Shown: positions 1 to 7,744 of the stretch, in pieces
Position numbering within the stretch: the stretch's first letter is position 1
How the letters are laid out: the number at the start of each line of letters is the position of its first letter
Assembly (NCBI GenBank): GCA_963837515.1
Contig: CAWINT010000002.1
Coordinates: 496,001-560,000, forward strand
DNA: 64,000 nucleotides
Direction of reading: 5' to 3'
Source: RYN-230 sp963837515
GTDB taxonomy: Bacteria > Actinomycetota > Actinomycetes > Streptosporangiales > Streptosporangiaceae
Notes under the pieces: model-generated
Databases searched by the model: none
The model's input: only the letters and a program-made list of their open reading frames with translations
Told to the model about the DNA's origin: nothing
Translations under genes and position numbers: made by a program

Positions 1-717
1 GACACGGTGGCCACCGAGCTCATCCTGGCCGACCTGCAGACGCTGGAGAAGGCGGTGCCCCGGCTGGCCAAGGAGGCCAGGTTCGCGAAGAACCCGGAGC
101 GCCGGCGGGCGGCCGACGCCGCGGCCCGCGCGCAGGAACTGCTGGACGGCGGCACGACCCTGTACGCCGGGGCGGCGCGGGCCGGGATCGACCTGGCTGA
201 CCTGCGGGAACTGCACCTGCTTACGGCCAAGCCGTTCTTGTACGTGTTCAACATGGACGAGGCCGGGCTGGCCGACGAGGACGCGGCGGGCAAGCTGGCG
301 GCCCAGGTGGCGCCGGCCGAGGCGATCTTCCTCGACGTGAAGACCGAGGCGGAACTGGCCGAACTGCCCGAGGACGAGGCGGCCGAGATGGCCGAGGCCC
401 TCGGCCTCGGCGAGCCGGGGCTGAACCGGCTGGCACACGCCGGTTTCGCCGCCCTGGGGCTGATGACCTTCCTGACCGCCGGGCCCAAGGAGGTGCGCGC
501 CTGGGAGATCCCGGTCGGCGCGACCGCCCCCGAGGCCGCGGGGGCCATCCACACCGACTTCCAGCGCGGCTTCATCAAGGCCGAGGTGGTGTCCTACGAC
601 GACCTGGTCGCCGCCGGGTCGATGACCGCCGCCCGGGCCGCGGGCAAGGTGCGGATCGAGGGCAAGGACTACGTCATGGCCGACGGCGACGTCGTCGAGT
701 TCCGCTTCAACGTGTAG
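1..717 (+). CDS. ychF: YchF/OLA1-type redox-regulated ATPase, C-terminal part
   Basis: The window opens inside this gene, so the GTPase-like domain with its P-loop is missing and only about 238 C-terminal residues are present. The reading frame is already open at base 1 and the visible part matches the YchF coiled-coil and TGS end: the stretch TELILADLQTLEKAV, the conserved PFLYVFN segment, and the family-typical terminal FRFNV. YchF is an Obg-family ATPase that binds ribosomes and has been linked to oxidative stress responses. The stop is at 715-717. An imperfect copy of the last 16 or so codons occurs again at about 1420-1469, on the far side of the vapBC pair. Identification is secure; the true start lies outside the window. 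Confidence 0.95.
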   Translation, partial: DTVATELILADLQTLEKAVPRLAKEARFAKNPERRRAADAAARAQELLDGGTTLYAGAARAGIDLADLRELHLLTAKPFLYVFNMDEAGLADEDAAGKLAAQVAPAEAIFLDVKTEAELAELPEDEAAEMAEALGLGEPGLNRLAHAGFAALGLMTFLTAGPKEVRAWEIPVGATAPEAAGAIHTDFQRGFIKAEVVSYDDLVAAGSMTAARAAGKVRIEGKDYVMADGDVVEFRFNV

Positions 718-780
718 CCGTATTCCGCTCAGACATCAGGGCGCCGTCGACTGGCAGCTGTCCGCACGACACAAGATGTG

Positions 781-807
781 GCATCATTGAGAGCATCAGA
801 TGATGCT
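781..807. promoter_or_regulatory. Candidate VapB operator upstream of vapB
   Basis: AGCATCA (792-798) and TGATGCT (801-807) form a perfect 7-bp inverted repeat with a 2-bp spacer, 22 bp upstream of the vapB start. A further direct copy of GCATCA sits at 781-786, exactly 12 bp before the one at 793. VapB and VapBC complexes typically autorepress by binding inverted repeats over their own promoter, so this is a natural operator candidate. Binding is inferred, not shown. Confidence 0.5.
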
Positions 808-828
808 GTTTTAGATGCGGAGGCGTCG

Positions 829-1026
829 ATGAGGACCACAGTGACCATCGATGACGAACTCTTGGCGCGCGCGACTGAATTGACGGGCATCACGGAGAGG
901 TCCGCGCTCTTGCGCGACGGGCTGGAAACCTTGATCCGTGTGGAGAGCGCCAAGCGCCTGGCGGCCCTAGGTGGCTCGGACAGCGACGCAACCGCGGCGC
1001 CGCGCCGGCGGGACGGCGCCAGGTGA
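829..1026 (+). CDS. vapB: VapB-family antitoxin
   Basis: A 65-residue protein beginning MRTTVTIDDELLARATEL, the ribbon-helix-helix N-terminus typical of VapB antitoxins, with a basic C-terminal tail that would wrap around the toxin. I chose the ATG at 829 because GGAGG lies at 819-823 with 5 bp spacing and the family begins with exactly this MRTT(V/I) strand; an upstream in-frame ATG at 778 adds 17 unrelated residues. Its stop overlaps the GTG start of vapC by four bases, so the two are translationally coupled. VapB neutralises the PIN-domain RNase VapC and represses the operon. Base composition is visibly less GC-rich than the neighbours, consistent with acquisition. Confidence 0.88.
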   Translation: MRTTVTIDDELLARATELTGITERSALLRDGLETLIRVESAKRLAALGGSDSDATAAPRRRDGAR

Positions 1027-1394
1027 TCCTGGTCAACACCTCGATCTGGATCGACCACTTCCATGCCTCTGAGCCCTCACTCGTTGCGCTCCTTCGTGAC
1101 AATCAGGTCGGATCTCATCGTGCTGTGATCGAGGAACTCGCGCTCGGGTCGATCAAGCAACGCGACCGGGTGCTGACCCTCCTTGAGAACCTCAAGGGGT
1201 TCCCCGTCCTGGCGCATGAGGAAGTGATGGCGCTGGTGGATGGGCGTCAGCTTTGGGGGCGTGGACTGAGTGCGGTGGATGTACACCTGCTCGGCTCCGT
1301 CCTGCTGGTCGACGGAGCACGGCTGTGGACGCGTGACAAGCGGTTGCTCGCGGCATGTCGGGACGGTGGGGCCGTCTATGCCGAAGAGCCTTGA
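1023..1394 (+). CDS. vapC: VapC-family PIN-domain toxin with Asn at the first acidic site
   Basis: A 123-residue PIN-domain protein starting at a GTG that overlaps the vapB stop (GTGA). The fold signatures are MILVNTSIWIDHF, EELALGS near residues 37-43, SAVDVHLLGS around residue 86 and LWTRDKRL around residue 105. In VapC RNases four acidic residues hold the metal: here E38, D86 and D105 are present, but position 5, normally Asp in the DTS motif, is Asn (codon AAC at 1035-1037). The toxin may therefore be weakened or inactive, or the substitution may be tolerated. VapC proteins cleave tRNA or rRNA to arrest growth. Family assignment is strong; activity is uncertain. Confidence 0.9.
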   Translation: MILVNTSIWIDHFHASEPSLVALLRDNQVGSHRAVIEELALGSIKQRDRVLTLLENLKGFPVLAHEEVMALVDGRQLWGRGLSAVDVHLLGSVLLVDGARLWTRDKRLLAACRDGGAVYAEEP

Positions 1395-1419
1395 GGAACG
1401 TCGGGGTCCGGCGGCCCCG

Positions 1420-1469
1420 TACATGTGTATCGGCGACGGAACGTGGTCGAGTTCCGGTTCAACGTCTGA
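1420..1469 (+). pseudogene. Decayed duplicate of the ychF 3' end
   Basis: The bases from about 1432 to 1469 closely match the last codons of ychF at 682-717: both read V-V-E-F-R-F-N-V-stop, with one base deleted just upstream (gacgg then aac instead of gacggcgac) and a TGA in place of TAG. The similarity extends weakly back to 1420. It is too short to encode anything and is read in the same orientation as ychF. The pair brackets vapBC, as expected if the module entered at the ychF 3' end and left a relic of the older terminus. Confidence 0.65.
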
Positions 1470-1481
1470 CGCCTGCTCCGG

Positions 1482-2576
1482 TCATGCGCCCGCGCTGTCG
1501 GCAGCTCCTTCCTGGCGCAGCCAGGCGGCGACCTCGGTGACCACGGCCGGGTCCAGGTGCTGCGCGGGCTCGTACTCGGCGGGGGAGGACGGCCCAGAGC
1601 CGGGGAAGAACAGGTGGTTGTCCGCGTCGTAGACGCGGATCGTGACGTCCGGCCGTTCCGCCAGCGCGGCCTGCCACCGGGACAGGTCGTCGGCCACGGT
1701 GACCTGGTAGTCCCGCCCGCCCTGGACGATGAGCATGGGCAGGCCCAGCGCGGCCGCGGCGGCGGGCGGGTCGTAGCCGCGCAGGTCCAGCCAGTACCCG
1801 GCGGGCACGCCGAGCGGCAGGCTGCTGCTGGGGGTGGACGGGGACAGGCCGGGGTCGTCGACCGCGCGCGCCTGCCGGGTGATCGCGTCGATGACCGGCT
1901 GCGTGGCGGCGGTCTTCCCCGGGCCGAGTGAGGCGAGGTAGCGGAACTGGCGGACCGCCGACCAGTGCAGCGGTTCGGCCCCGCCGGCCAGGATGACCAG
2001 TCCCGCTACCGGCGGCCCGGCCGCCGCGACCCGCGGGGCCACGCTGCCGCCGAGGCTGTGCCCGGCCACGAACACCCGCGCCGGGTCCACGGCCGGGTGC
2101 CCGTGCAGCCGCCGGAGCCCGGCCACCGCCTGGGGCACGTACTCGTCGGTGACCGTGAAGTCCCGGTCGGCCGCGACCAGGGCCGGGTGGGCGTGGGTGA
2201 CCTTCTCGAAGCGCAGCACGGCGACGCCCGCGCTGGCCAGGCCCCAGGCCAGGTCCTTGAGCGGCTTATTGCGCCCGATGGTCTCGTCCTGGTCGTTGGG
2301 GCCGGAGCCGGGCAGCAGCACCACCCCCGGCCCCGGCCGGCCCCGGTGCGGCACACTCAGCGTGCCGGGCACCGCCAGCGGCGCGTCGCCCAGGGTGACG
2401 GCCTCCTCGGTGAAGCTGGCCGGGTCGGCGTAGGGCGGCGGCTCCCAGGGCGTGGCGGGTGCGGCCGCGCTGGGCGGCAGCAGCTGGATGCCGGTGATCC
2501 AGCCCCGCTCACCGGCCAGCCCCACGGCCACCGTCAGGCCCCCGCGGGCGAACGTCACCGGGATCCGGACCAGCAC
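1482..2576 (-). CDS. Alpha/beta hydrolase, main catalytic part (frameshifted gene)
   Basis: 364 residues with the alpha/beta hydrolase fold. The nucleophile elbow GHSLGG puts the catalytic Ser at about residue 174, the acid is likely the Asp in GGRDYQ and the His is in DADNHLFF. It resembles dienelactone-hydrolase or BAAT-like esterases that carry an N-terminal DUF3887 domain. That domain is found in a different frame at 2555-2785, so this ORF starts inside the original protein. The substrate is not predictable; esterase or peptidase activity on a small molecule is plausible. It is convergent with vapC, and its 3' end lies just past the ychF remnant. If the frameshift is real the two halves are a broken gene; if it is a sequencing error the gene is 1482-2785. 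Confidence 0.8.
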   Translation of the reverse strand: MLVRIPVTFARGGLTVAVGLAGERGWITGIQLLPPSAAAPATPWEPPPYADPASFTEEAVTLGDAPLAVPGTLSVPHRGRPGPGVVLLPGSGPNDQDETIGRNKPLKDLAWGLASAGVAVLRFEKVTHAHPALVAADRDFTVTDEYVPQAVAGLRRLHGHPAVDPARVFVAGHSLGGSVAPRVAAAGPPVAGLVILAGGAEPLHWSAVRQFRYLASLGPGKTAATQPVIDAITRQARAVDDPGLSPSTPSSSLPLGVPAGYWLDLRGYDPPAAAAALGLPMLIVQGGRDYQVTVADDLSRWQAALAERPDVTIRVYDADNHLFFPGSGPSSPAEYEPAQHLDPAVVTEVAAWLRQEGAADSAGA

Positions 2577-2785
2577 GGAGCCGGGCCGGCGGGCTCGGTC
2601 ACCGGCGTGCCCACCAACGTCACCGGGCCGAGCCGGTCCACCTCATCGGCCCAGGCCGCGCGCACCGACTCGGGCAGTGCCAGCGGGCGCAGTTGCGGCG
2701 CGAACCGCTCGTGGATCTCGTCGAACCGCCCGCGGCGGGCGAGTTCGAGGACGGCCAGGGCCTGGGCGGCCGGGTCGGGGTCCAT
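2555..2785 (-). CDS. DUF3887-like N-terminal part of the alpha/beta hydrolase
   Basis: 76 residues starting at the ATG complementary to 2783-2785. The helical segment ALAVLELARRGRFDEIHERF and the downstream LGPVTLVGTPVTEPAGP look like the small NTF2-like DUF3887 domain that precedes some alpha/beta hydrolases. The frame then runs into a stop after about 15 non-homologous residues, while the natural continuation (VLVRIPVTFARGG) is in the next frame of the following ORF. The shift lies near 2578-2588 in a GGCCCGG context. Read together the halves give a normal two-domain protein of about 433 residues. Either a pseudogene or a single-base sequence error. Confidence 0.6.
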   Translation of the reverse strand: MDPDPAAQALAVLELARRGRFDEIHERFAPQLRPLALPESVRAAWADEVDRLGPVTLVGTPVTEPAGPAPCWSGSR

Positions 2786-2839
2786 CTGCTGCCGGTCTTC
2801 CTTCCTGGATACGGGTGCGGGGGGTGTCCGGCGCCGGGA

Positions 2840-3670
2840 TCATACGTCCCGGCGGGTGATCACCGCGGCCGCGGCCAGCAGGCTGCCGGCCGGCCAGCCG
2901 AGGACGACGAGCAGCGACGGGCCCGGGGCGAGCAGGCCGGCGTGAGGGTGCAGGCTCACCAGCTGGTAGGCGGCGAAGGGCAGGGTGAACCGGCCGAGCC
3001 GGGTGTTCCACGGGGCGGGCAGGATCAGGCACAGCACCGCCATCAGATAGATGACGGTGATGGCCGCCGCGATGGCGCCGGCCGTGTGCCGGATGATCGC
3101 GCCGGCCGCGACGCCGGTCAGGGCGCAGGCGGCCAGGGTGGCGCCCGCGGCCGCCGTGGCGCCCGGCACGCCGGGATGGGTCAGGGACAGCCCGCGGCCC
3201 CGCCCGGACAAGATCGCCTGAGTCAGCAGGAAGCACCCGGCGGCGAGCAGTTCGCCGACGATGAGCGCAGCCGTCCCGGTGACGGCGGCCTTGGCCGCCA
3301 GCACCGCCCGGCGCCGGGGCACGGCGGCCAGGGTGGTGCGGATCATCCCGCTGGCGTACTCGGAGGTGAAGACCAGCACGCTCAGCACCGTGACCGGCAG
3401 CACGGTGTACTCGGCGTAGCTGAGGAAACTGCTGGCCAGCGGGTCCAGCGGGGCGCCCCCGCGGGACCCCGGCGCGGTCGCGAAGCTCTGCGCCACGATC
3501 GCGGTCACCCCGATGGTGACGGCGACCGCGATGAGCAGCGTCCAGTAGTTCGACCGGACGGACCGGAGCTTGGTCCACTCGAAGGCCAGCGCGTCGTGGG
3601 CGCGGGCCAGCCGGGACGGCGGGGCCGGGCGGCTGGGCACCAGGCCCGGTGCGGTGCCGGATGCGCTCAT
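2840..3670 (-). CDS. ABC-2 type transporter permease
   Basis: 276 residues with a cytoplasmic N-terminus ending in FEWTKLRSVRSNYW, the usual entry helix of ABC-2 permeases, followed by about six hydrophobic segments (LLIAVAVTIGVTAIVA, VLPVTVLSVLVFTSEYASGM, AALIVGELLAAGCFLL, and three more). The conserved FTSEYASGMIRTTLAAVPRR loop is characteristic of actinobacterial drug or peptide exporters. The start overlaps the 3' end of the ATPase gene by four bases, so the pair is one operon and one transporter. Likely exports a small hydrophobic compound; the substrate is unknown. The divergent ArsR-like gene is its probable regulator. Confidence 0.85.
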   Translation of the reverse strand: MSASGTAPGLVPSRPAPPSRLARAHDALAFEWTKLRSVRSNYWTLLIAVAVTIGVTAIVAQSFATAPGSRGGAPLDPLASSFLSYAEYTVLPVTVLSVLVFTSEYASGMIRTTLAAVPRRRAVLAAKAAVTGTAALIVGELLAAGCFLLTQAILSGRGRGLSLTHPGVPGATAAAGATLAACALTGVAAGAIIRHTAGAIAAAITVIYLMAVLCLILPAPWNTRLGRFTLPFAAYQLVSLHPHAGLLAPGPSLLVVLGWPAGSLLAAAAVITRRDV

Positions 3671-4881
3671 CGGGCCAGGCGCCCTTCCGGTGGCCAGCGG
3701 CCGGCCCGGTATTCGGTGCTGCTGCTGGTCAGGTCGAGGTAGGCGGCTTCGAGGCTAGCCTGGCGCGGCACCAGCTCGTGCACGGCGACGCCGCGCCCGG
3801 CGGCCAGGTCGCCGATGGCGGCCGCCTCCATCCCGGTCACCGTGAGGCTGCCATCGGCTTCCACGGTGACGGTCGCGCCGCCCGCGGTGAGCAGCCCGGC
3901 GAGCTCACCGGCCCGCGGGGACCGCACCAGCACGTCCCGGCCGGCCGCGGCCACCAGGACCGCCGTGGGGGTGTCGGCCAGGAGCCGGCCGCGGCCGATG
4001 ATGACGAGGTGATCGGCGATCAGCGCCATCTCGCTGATCAGGTGGCTGGAGACCAGGATCGTGCGGCCCTCGGCGGCCATCGAGGTCAGCAGCTGGCGGA
4101 TCCACCGGATGCCTTCGGGGTCCAGCCCGTTGGCCGGCTCGTCGAGCATCAGCACCGGGGGATCGCCCAGCAGCGCCGCCGCGATGCCCAGCCGCTGCTT
4201 CATGCCCAGGGAGAATCCCCGGATGTACCGTTCGGCCACGGCCTCCAGGCCGGTCAGTTCCAGCACCTCGCTGACCCGGCGGCGGCCGATCCCGTTGCTG
4301 CGGGCCAGGGCCAGCAGGTGGAACCAGGCGGTGCGGCCACCGTGCACGGCGGCCGGGTCCAGCAGCGAGCCCACCACCCACAGCGGGCGGATGATCTCCG
4401 GATAGCGGCGGCCCCCGACGAGCGCCGTACCCGAGGTGGGCGCGTCCAGGCCCAGGATCACCCGCATCGTGGTGGTCTTGCCGGCCCCGTTGGGCCCCAG
4501 GAACCCGGTCACCCGCCCGGGGCGGACCTCGAAGCTCAGCCCGTCCAGCGCGGTGACCGGCCCGAACCGCTTGGTGAGCGCGGTCACGCCGATGTCCACC
4601 GAGCCAGGCCCGGGCCGGTGGGCCGGCCGCCGGGCGGGCGGGACGCCGGGCACGATGGCCGGGGCTGGCGCGGTGGCCGGGGAAGCGGGCCAGTCCCGCC
4701 CGAAGATCAGGTACGCCAGGCCGCCCCACGGGATGGTGCAGCAGATGATCAGCGCCCAGGCGGGCTTCGGGAGGTGGCGCACGTGCGGCGCGCGGGCCAG
4801 ATCGGCCAGGCAGAACACGGCGAACCCGGCCGCCATAACCAGGACGGCCAGGGCCATCGCGGACCCGGGGGGCAGGCCCAT
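3667..4881 (-). CDS. ABC transporter ATP-binding protein with N-terminal membrane segment
   Basis: About 404 residues. The first 70 hold two hydrophobic stretches (MALAVLVMAAGFAVFCL and ALIICCTIPWGGLAYLIFG), the latter a phospholipase-D-nuclease-N-terminal (PLDc_N) motif, here fused ahead of an ABC ATPase. The ATPase has Walker A GPNGAGKTT at about 129-137, the signature FSLGMKQR, and Walker B LMLDEP, followed by the drug-exporter-type C-terminal extension. I prefer the ATG at 4881, just before the membrane segment; an ATG at 4959 is in frame but has no ribosome-binding site and falls inside the divergent promoter. It energises the downstream permease. The fusion of PLDc_N to an ABC ATPase is the odd point. 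Confidence 0.85.
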   Translation of the reverse strand: MGLPPGSAMALAVLVMAAGFAVFCLADLARAPHVRHLPKPAWALIICCTIPWGGLAYLIFGRDWPASPATAPAPAIVPGVPPARRPAHRPGPGSVDIGVTALTKRFGPVTALDGLSFEVRPGRVTGFLGPNGAGKTTTMRVILGLDAPTSGTALVGGRRYPEIIRPLWVVGSLLDPAAVHGGRTAWFHLLALARSNGIGRRRVSEVLELTGLEAVAERYIRGFSLGMKQRLGIAAALLGDPPVLMLDEPANGLDPEGIRWIRQLLTSMAAEGRTILVSSHLISEMALIADHLVIIGRGRLLADTPTAVLVAAAGRDVLVRSPRAGELAGLLTAGGATVTVEADGSLTVTGMEAAAIGDLAAGRGVAVHELVPRQASLEAAYLDLTSSSTEYRAGRWPPEGRLAR

Positions 4882-4944
4882 CACCCCGCACCCGCCCGGC
4901 CGGCGGGCCGCTCGGCATCGCTCATCCAGGGCCTCCGCCCGAGC

Positions 4945-4970
4945 AACATTATCAGTCATGTTAATGATAG
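4945..4970. promoter_or_regulatory. AT-rich divergent promoter/operator between ABC exporter and ArsR-like gene
   Basis: The only AT-rich patch in this area. It contains nested inverted repeats: AACAT (4945-4949) with ATGTT (4958-4962), and TATCA (4950-4954) with TGATA (4965-4969). It lies between the divergent ABC ATPase and winged-helix genes, the position expected for an ArsR-type operator controlling both. No clean -35/-10 pair can be assigned. Confidence 0.4.
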
Positions 4971-5002
4971 CACTTCTGAGAACGGTGGCTAGGCTGGCCC
5001 GT

Positions 5003-5545
5003 GTGACTAGCGCCGATCTCCTGCTGCACCCGGTACGGCTCCGCATCCTCAAGGCGTTCCTCGGCGACCGGGCGCTCACCACCAGCCAGCTCGCCGCCGA
5101 GCTCGACGACGTGCCGGCCGGGAGCCTCTACCGGCACGTCGCCCGGCTGACCCGGGCCGGGGTGCTCCAGGTGGTGGCTGAGCGGCGGGTCCGCGGCGCC
5201 GTCGAGCGCACCTACACCATGCGGCTGGCCGCGGCCCAGATCCAGCCGGGTGAGGCCAGGGCCATGACGCTGGACGACCACGCGCAGGCGTTCCTGGCCT
5301 ACATCGCCGGGCTGCTGGCCGACTTCGACCGCTACGTCGCCTCCGGCCCGGCCGACCCGGTCCGGGATGGCGCCGACTACCGGGTCGGCGCCATGTGGCT
5401 GACTGACGACGAGTTCGCCGATCTGGCCCGCGACCTGCGCGAGGTCTTCCTCCCGCGGCTGGCCAACGCGCCGCGGCCGGGACGGCGGCGGCGCATGATC
5501 TACACGGTGTCGCTGCCGGGCCCGGGCCAGGAGTCCGGCGCTTGA
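5003..5545 (+). CDS. ArsR-like winged-helix transcriptional regulator
   Basis: 180 residues from the GTG at 5003. The N-terminal half is a winged helix-turn-helix of the ArsR/HTH_20 type: SADLLLHPVRLRILKAFLG, then the recognition region TTSQLAAELDDVPAGSLYRHVARLTRAGVLQVVAERRVRGAVERTY. The rest (LADFDRYVASGPAD... and LTDDEFADLARDLREVF) is the helical C-terminal half found in regulators of this group that sit beside ABC exporters. An upstream in-frame ATG at 4964 would put 13 extra residues in the promoter area. Divergent from the ABC genes and probably their repressor. Its 3' end overlaps the convergent ATPase gene by 46 bp. Confidence 0.8.
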   Translation: MTSADLLLHPVRLRILKAFLGDRALTTSQLAAELDDVPAGSLYRHVARLTRAGVLQVVAERRVRGAVERTYTMRLAAAQIQPGEARAMTLDDHAQAFLAYIAGLLADFDRYVASGPADPVRDGADYRVGAMWLTDDEFADLARDLREVFLPRLANAPRPGRRRRMIYTVSLPGPGQESGA

Positions 5546-6189
5546 CCCGCCGCCGCCGGCCGGCGGCCGCCCCGGTACCCGCTGCGCCAGCGGCGGAGCA
5601 GGGCGGCCACCTGGTCTTCCAGGGTGGCCGCGGCGGTGAGCCGGTTGTCGATGACGTGGTGCGCGGCGGCGGGCGGGGTGCCGGGCCGCATCCGGGTGCG
5701 GAACGCGGCGAAGTCGGCCAGTTTCTGGGCATCACGCGGCGAGCCCCGGGCACTGAGCCGCTGCCACAGGGTGGGGCCGTCCGATTTCACCCAGACCAGG
5801 TGTACCGGGTCCGAGCCGAGTTCGGCCACCCAGGCCTGCCAGCGGGCCGCGTCATGAATTTGCTCGGTAAATGGGCCCGATAGCAGGACGGGGCAGCCAT
5901 TGAAGCGGATTTCCCGGGCAACCGCGGTCATTCCGGCATATTCGTGAATCTTGATGTGCTCGTCGTACCACGGGCCTTCGCGCTCGCCCGGCGGGCGCCC
6001 CGCGGTCCGGAGAATGGCCGCGGCAAACGGCCCGTACATGGTGTCTTTGTCCAGCAGGGCCGGGCACGGCCGGAGCGAGCCGAGCAGCACGGCGGACACG
6101 GTGCTCTTACCCGAGCCGGGTGGCCCGGCCACGACCCAGGCGTCGGCTGGGTGGCGGGCCGCCGGGGTGCTGGGAGCGTTACCGTGCAT
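5500..6189 (-). CDS. AAA/P-loop ATPase, kinase-like
   Basis: 229 residues with Walker A GPPGSGKST at 22-30 close to the N-terminus, a DKDTMYGPF segment typical of zeta-toxin/gluconate-kinase-like P-loop enzymes, and a C-terminal lid-like region. Proteins of this kind phosphorylate small molecules or sugars; the substrate here is not recognisable. The C-terminal 40 or so residues (GYRGGRRPAAAGQ...) are low complexity and overlap the convergent regulator gene tail to tail. No partner gene is co-oriented next to it. Function beyond ATP-dependent kinase is not assigned. Confidence 0.75.
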   Translation of the reverse strand: MHGNAPSTPAARHPADAWVVAGPPGSGKSTVSAVLLGSLRPCPALLDKDTMYGPFAAAILRTAGRPPGEREGPWYDEHIKIHEYAGMTAVAREIRFNGCPVLLSGPFTEQIHDAARWQAWVAELGSDPVHLVWVKSDGPTLWQRLSARGSPRDAQKLADFAAFRTRMRPGTPPAAAHHVIDNRLTAAATLEDQVAALLRRWRSGYRGGRRPAAAGQAPDSWPGPGSDTV

Positions 6190-6682
6190 GCCTGTTTCCT
6201 ACCCGCCGCCGGGCGGCCCGCCGCGGCCGCCACCCGGCACCGGTCTGCCCAGCAACATCAGTAACCACGGCAGGCCGTGAAGTATCAGCGGTCCCACGGT
6301 CTCAGCTTGTCGCGCAAGTCACGGCAGCCATGGGACGACACGCTCGTTGGGGTCCTCGCTACCGGGGTAACCTCCCGATAGCGTGAGTCTGACTGTCGGA
6401 TGAGACTAATCGTCGGGTCCCGCTAGCAGCTTCGCGGCGGTCTCCGTGAGCGCTACTGGTCGCGGCGCATACGGCCATAACCGCAGGTCAGGGACAACGT
6501 GACGATCAATCGTCCGGCTGGTGCGCCGGTCAATCCAAGCACCGTTTGGCTACTGCCGCGGCCCGGTCGCTGCGCAAAGGGACTCCCCGACCAGCGGGTT
6601 ATGGCGCAGAATAGGTCAGGAGTCGGCCCAGTAGAGCACCGCAACTCATCGCTGCGCGTGCGCAGGAGCGAGCGGAGGTGCG
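6190..6682. other. Intergenic region ahead of the secretion-like locus
   Basis: About 490 bp with no convincing gene on either strand. It is less GC-rich than its surroundings and should contain the promoter of the operon starting at 6683. Visible structure: a perfect inverted repeat GACGAT-CA-ATCGTC at 6501-6514, an imperfect one near 6355-6376, and GGAGG at 6674-6678 serving the first gene. No tRNA, attachment-site duplication or integrase remnant was found. Confidence 0.4.
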
Positions 6683-7678
6683 ATGGTTCGTCGGTCCACC
6701 GTTGAACGCAGTCCGCGTTCGGCTGAGCACGGGCTGGGTTACGAAGGGGAGGCGGACCACGCCGCGCCTGCCAGTGCTGACCGCAGCCGCCCGGCCCGGA
6801 ACTGGGGCGGGGCCGGCGGCCGTTGGCTGGTCTGGACATTCCGCGTGCTGGCCTGGGCCATCCTGCTGCTCGTCGGATTCCGGGGCGTAGTCGCCATCGT
6901 TTCCAGTGAGAAATCACCGGCCGCGGCCCCGGCCGTAACGGCGCAGCCGTCGGGCTCTTTTCCAGTGACCCTGGCGGACGCCTATGCTCTTCAATTTGGC
7001 GCGGCTTATCTGAATTTCAGTCCCGGGCAGGCCAGTCAGCGGGCCAGCGCGCTCGCCGCTTTTCTGCCGTCCGGCGCCGATCCGCAGCTCGGCTGGAGTG
7101 GCACGGGATCATCTCAATTGCAGTCCGAACAAGTGGCCAGCACGAACGTGCTCGACGCACATCATGCGGTGGTCACCTTGCTGGCGCGGGTCAATGGGCA
7201 GTTGATGCAGCTGGGCGTGCCTATCTACGCTGCGTCCGGCGGTCTGGTGGTCTCTGGTGCGCCCGCCTGGCTTCCGGCCCCGGGCCGGGCGGTGCTCCCG
7301 ACCGCCGCCCCCGGCAATACCGATGCGACCGCGACGGCTCAACTAACGACTCTACTTCGTGCTTTCTTTCCCGCCTATGCAAGTGGAAATCAGGCCACCC
7401 TCGGCCGGTTCCTCGCGCCGGGCACCACCATCGCCGGCTTGAATGAGGCGGTGACTTTTCAGAACCTGGCTACAGTGACCGTGCCACCCGGCGGGGCCAC
7501 CCGCCATATCATTGCCAACGTCGTATGGAGCGTCCCAGCCAGGAACGCTAGCGGTCAGGTCGTCAACCGGGGCCCGGCGCAGCTCAATATGAGCTATGCG
7601 CTAACGGTGGTGAGCCGTAGCGGCACCTGGTACGTCACTGACATCAACGCCGCCACCAGCCCGCCGGGGGCGCCATGA
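6683..7678 (+). CDS. TcpC-like conjugation/secretion protein, membrane anchored
   Basis: 331 residues: a charged cytoplasmic N-terminus, one transmembrane helix at about 48-73 (LVWTFRVLAWAILLLVGFRG) and an extracytoplasmic region with two NTF2/VirB8-like repeats, ending TVVSRSGTWYVTDINAA, the common last strands of such domains. This matches the TcpC conjugative transposon family, which forms a VirB8-like scaffold at the cell surface. ATG at 6683 with GGAGG four bases upstream. First gene of a same-strand locus running to 18184. The low identity of the extracellular part makes the family call moderately, not fully, secure. Confidence 0.7.
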   Translation: MVRRSTVERSPRSAEHGLGYEGEADHAAPASADRSRPARNWGGAGGRWLVWTFRVLAWAILLLVGFRGVVAIVSSEKSPAAAPAVTAQPSGSFPVTLADAYALQFGAAYLNFSPGQASQRASALAAFLPSGADPQLGWSGTGSSQLQSEQVASTNVLDAHHAVVTLLARVNGQLMQLGVPIYAASGGLVVSGAPAWLPAPGRAVLPTAAPGNTDATATAQLTTLLRAFFPAYASGNQATLGRFLAPGTTIAGLNEAVTFQNLATVTVPPGGATRHIIANVVWSVPARNASGQVVNRGPAQLNMSYALTVVSRSGTWYVTDINAATSPPGAP

Positions 7679-7744
7679 TCCAGCTCCGCAGGCCATATGC
7701 CCGCCACCGGCCCTGCGTTATCCCCGTAACCTGGGAGTAGACCG

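Noticed and set aside
6453..6917. Minus-strand open frame in the gap before the secretion-like locus
   Set aside because: It overlaps the start of the TcpC-like gene, has non-coding composition and no start signal.
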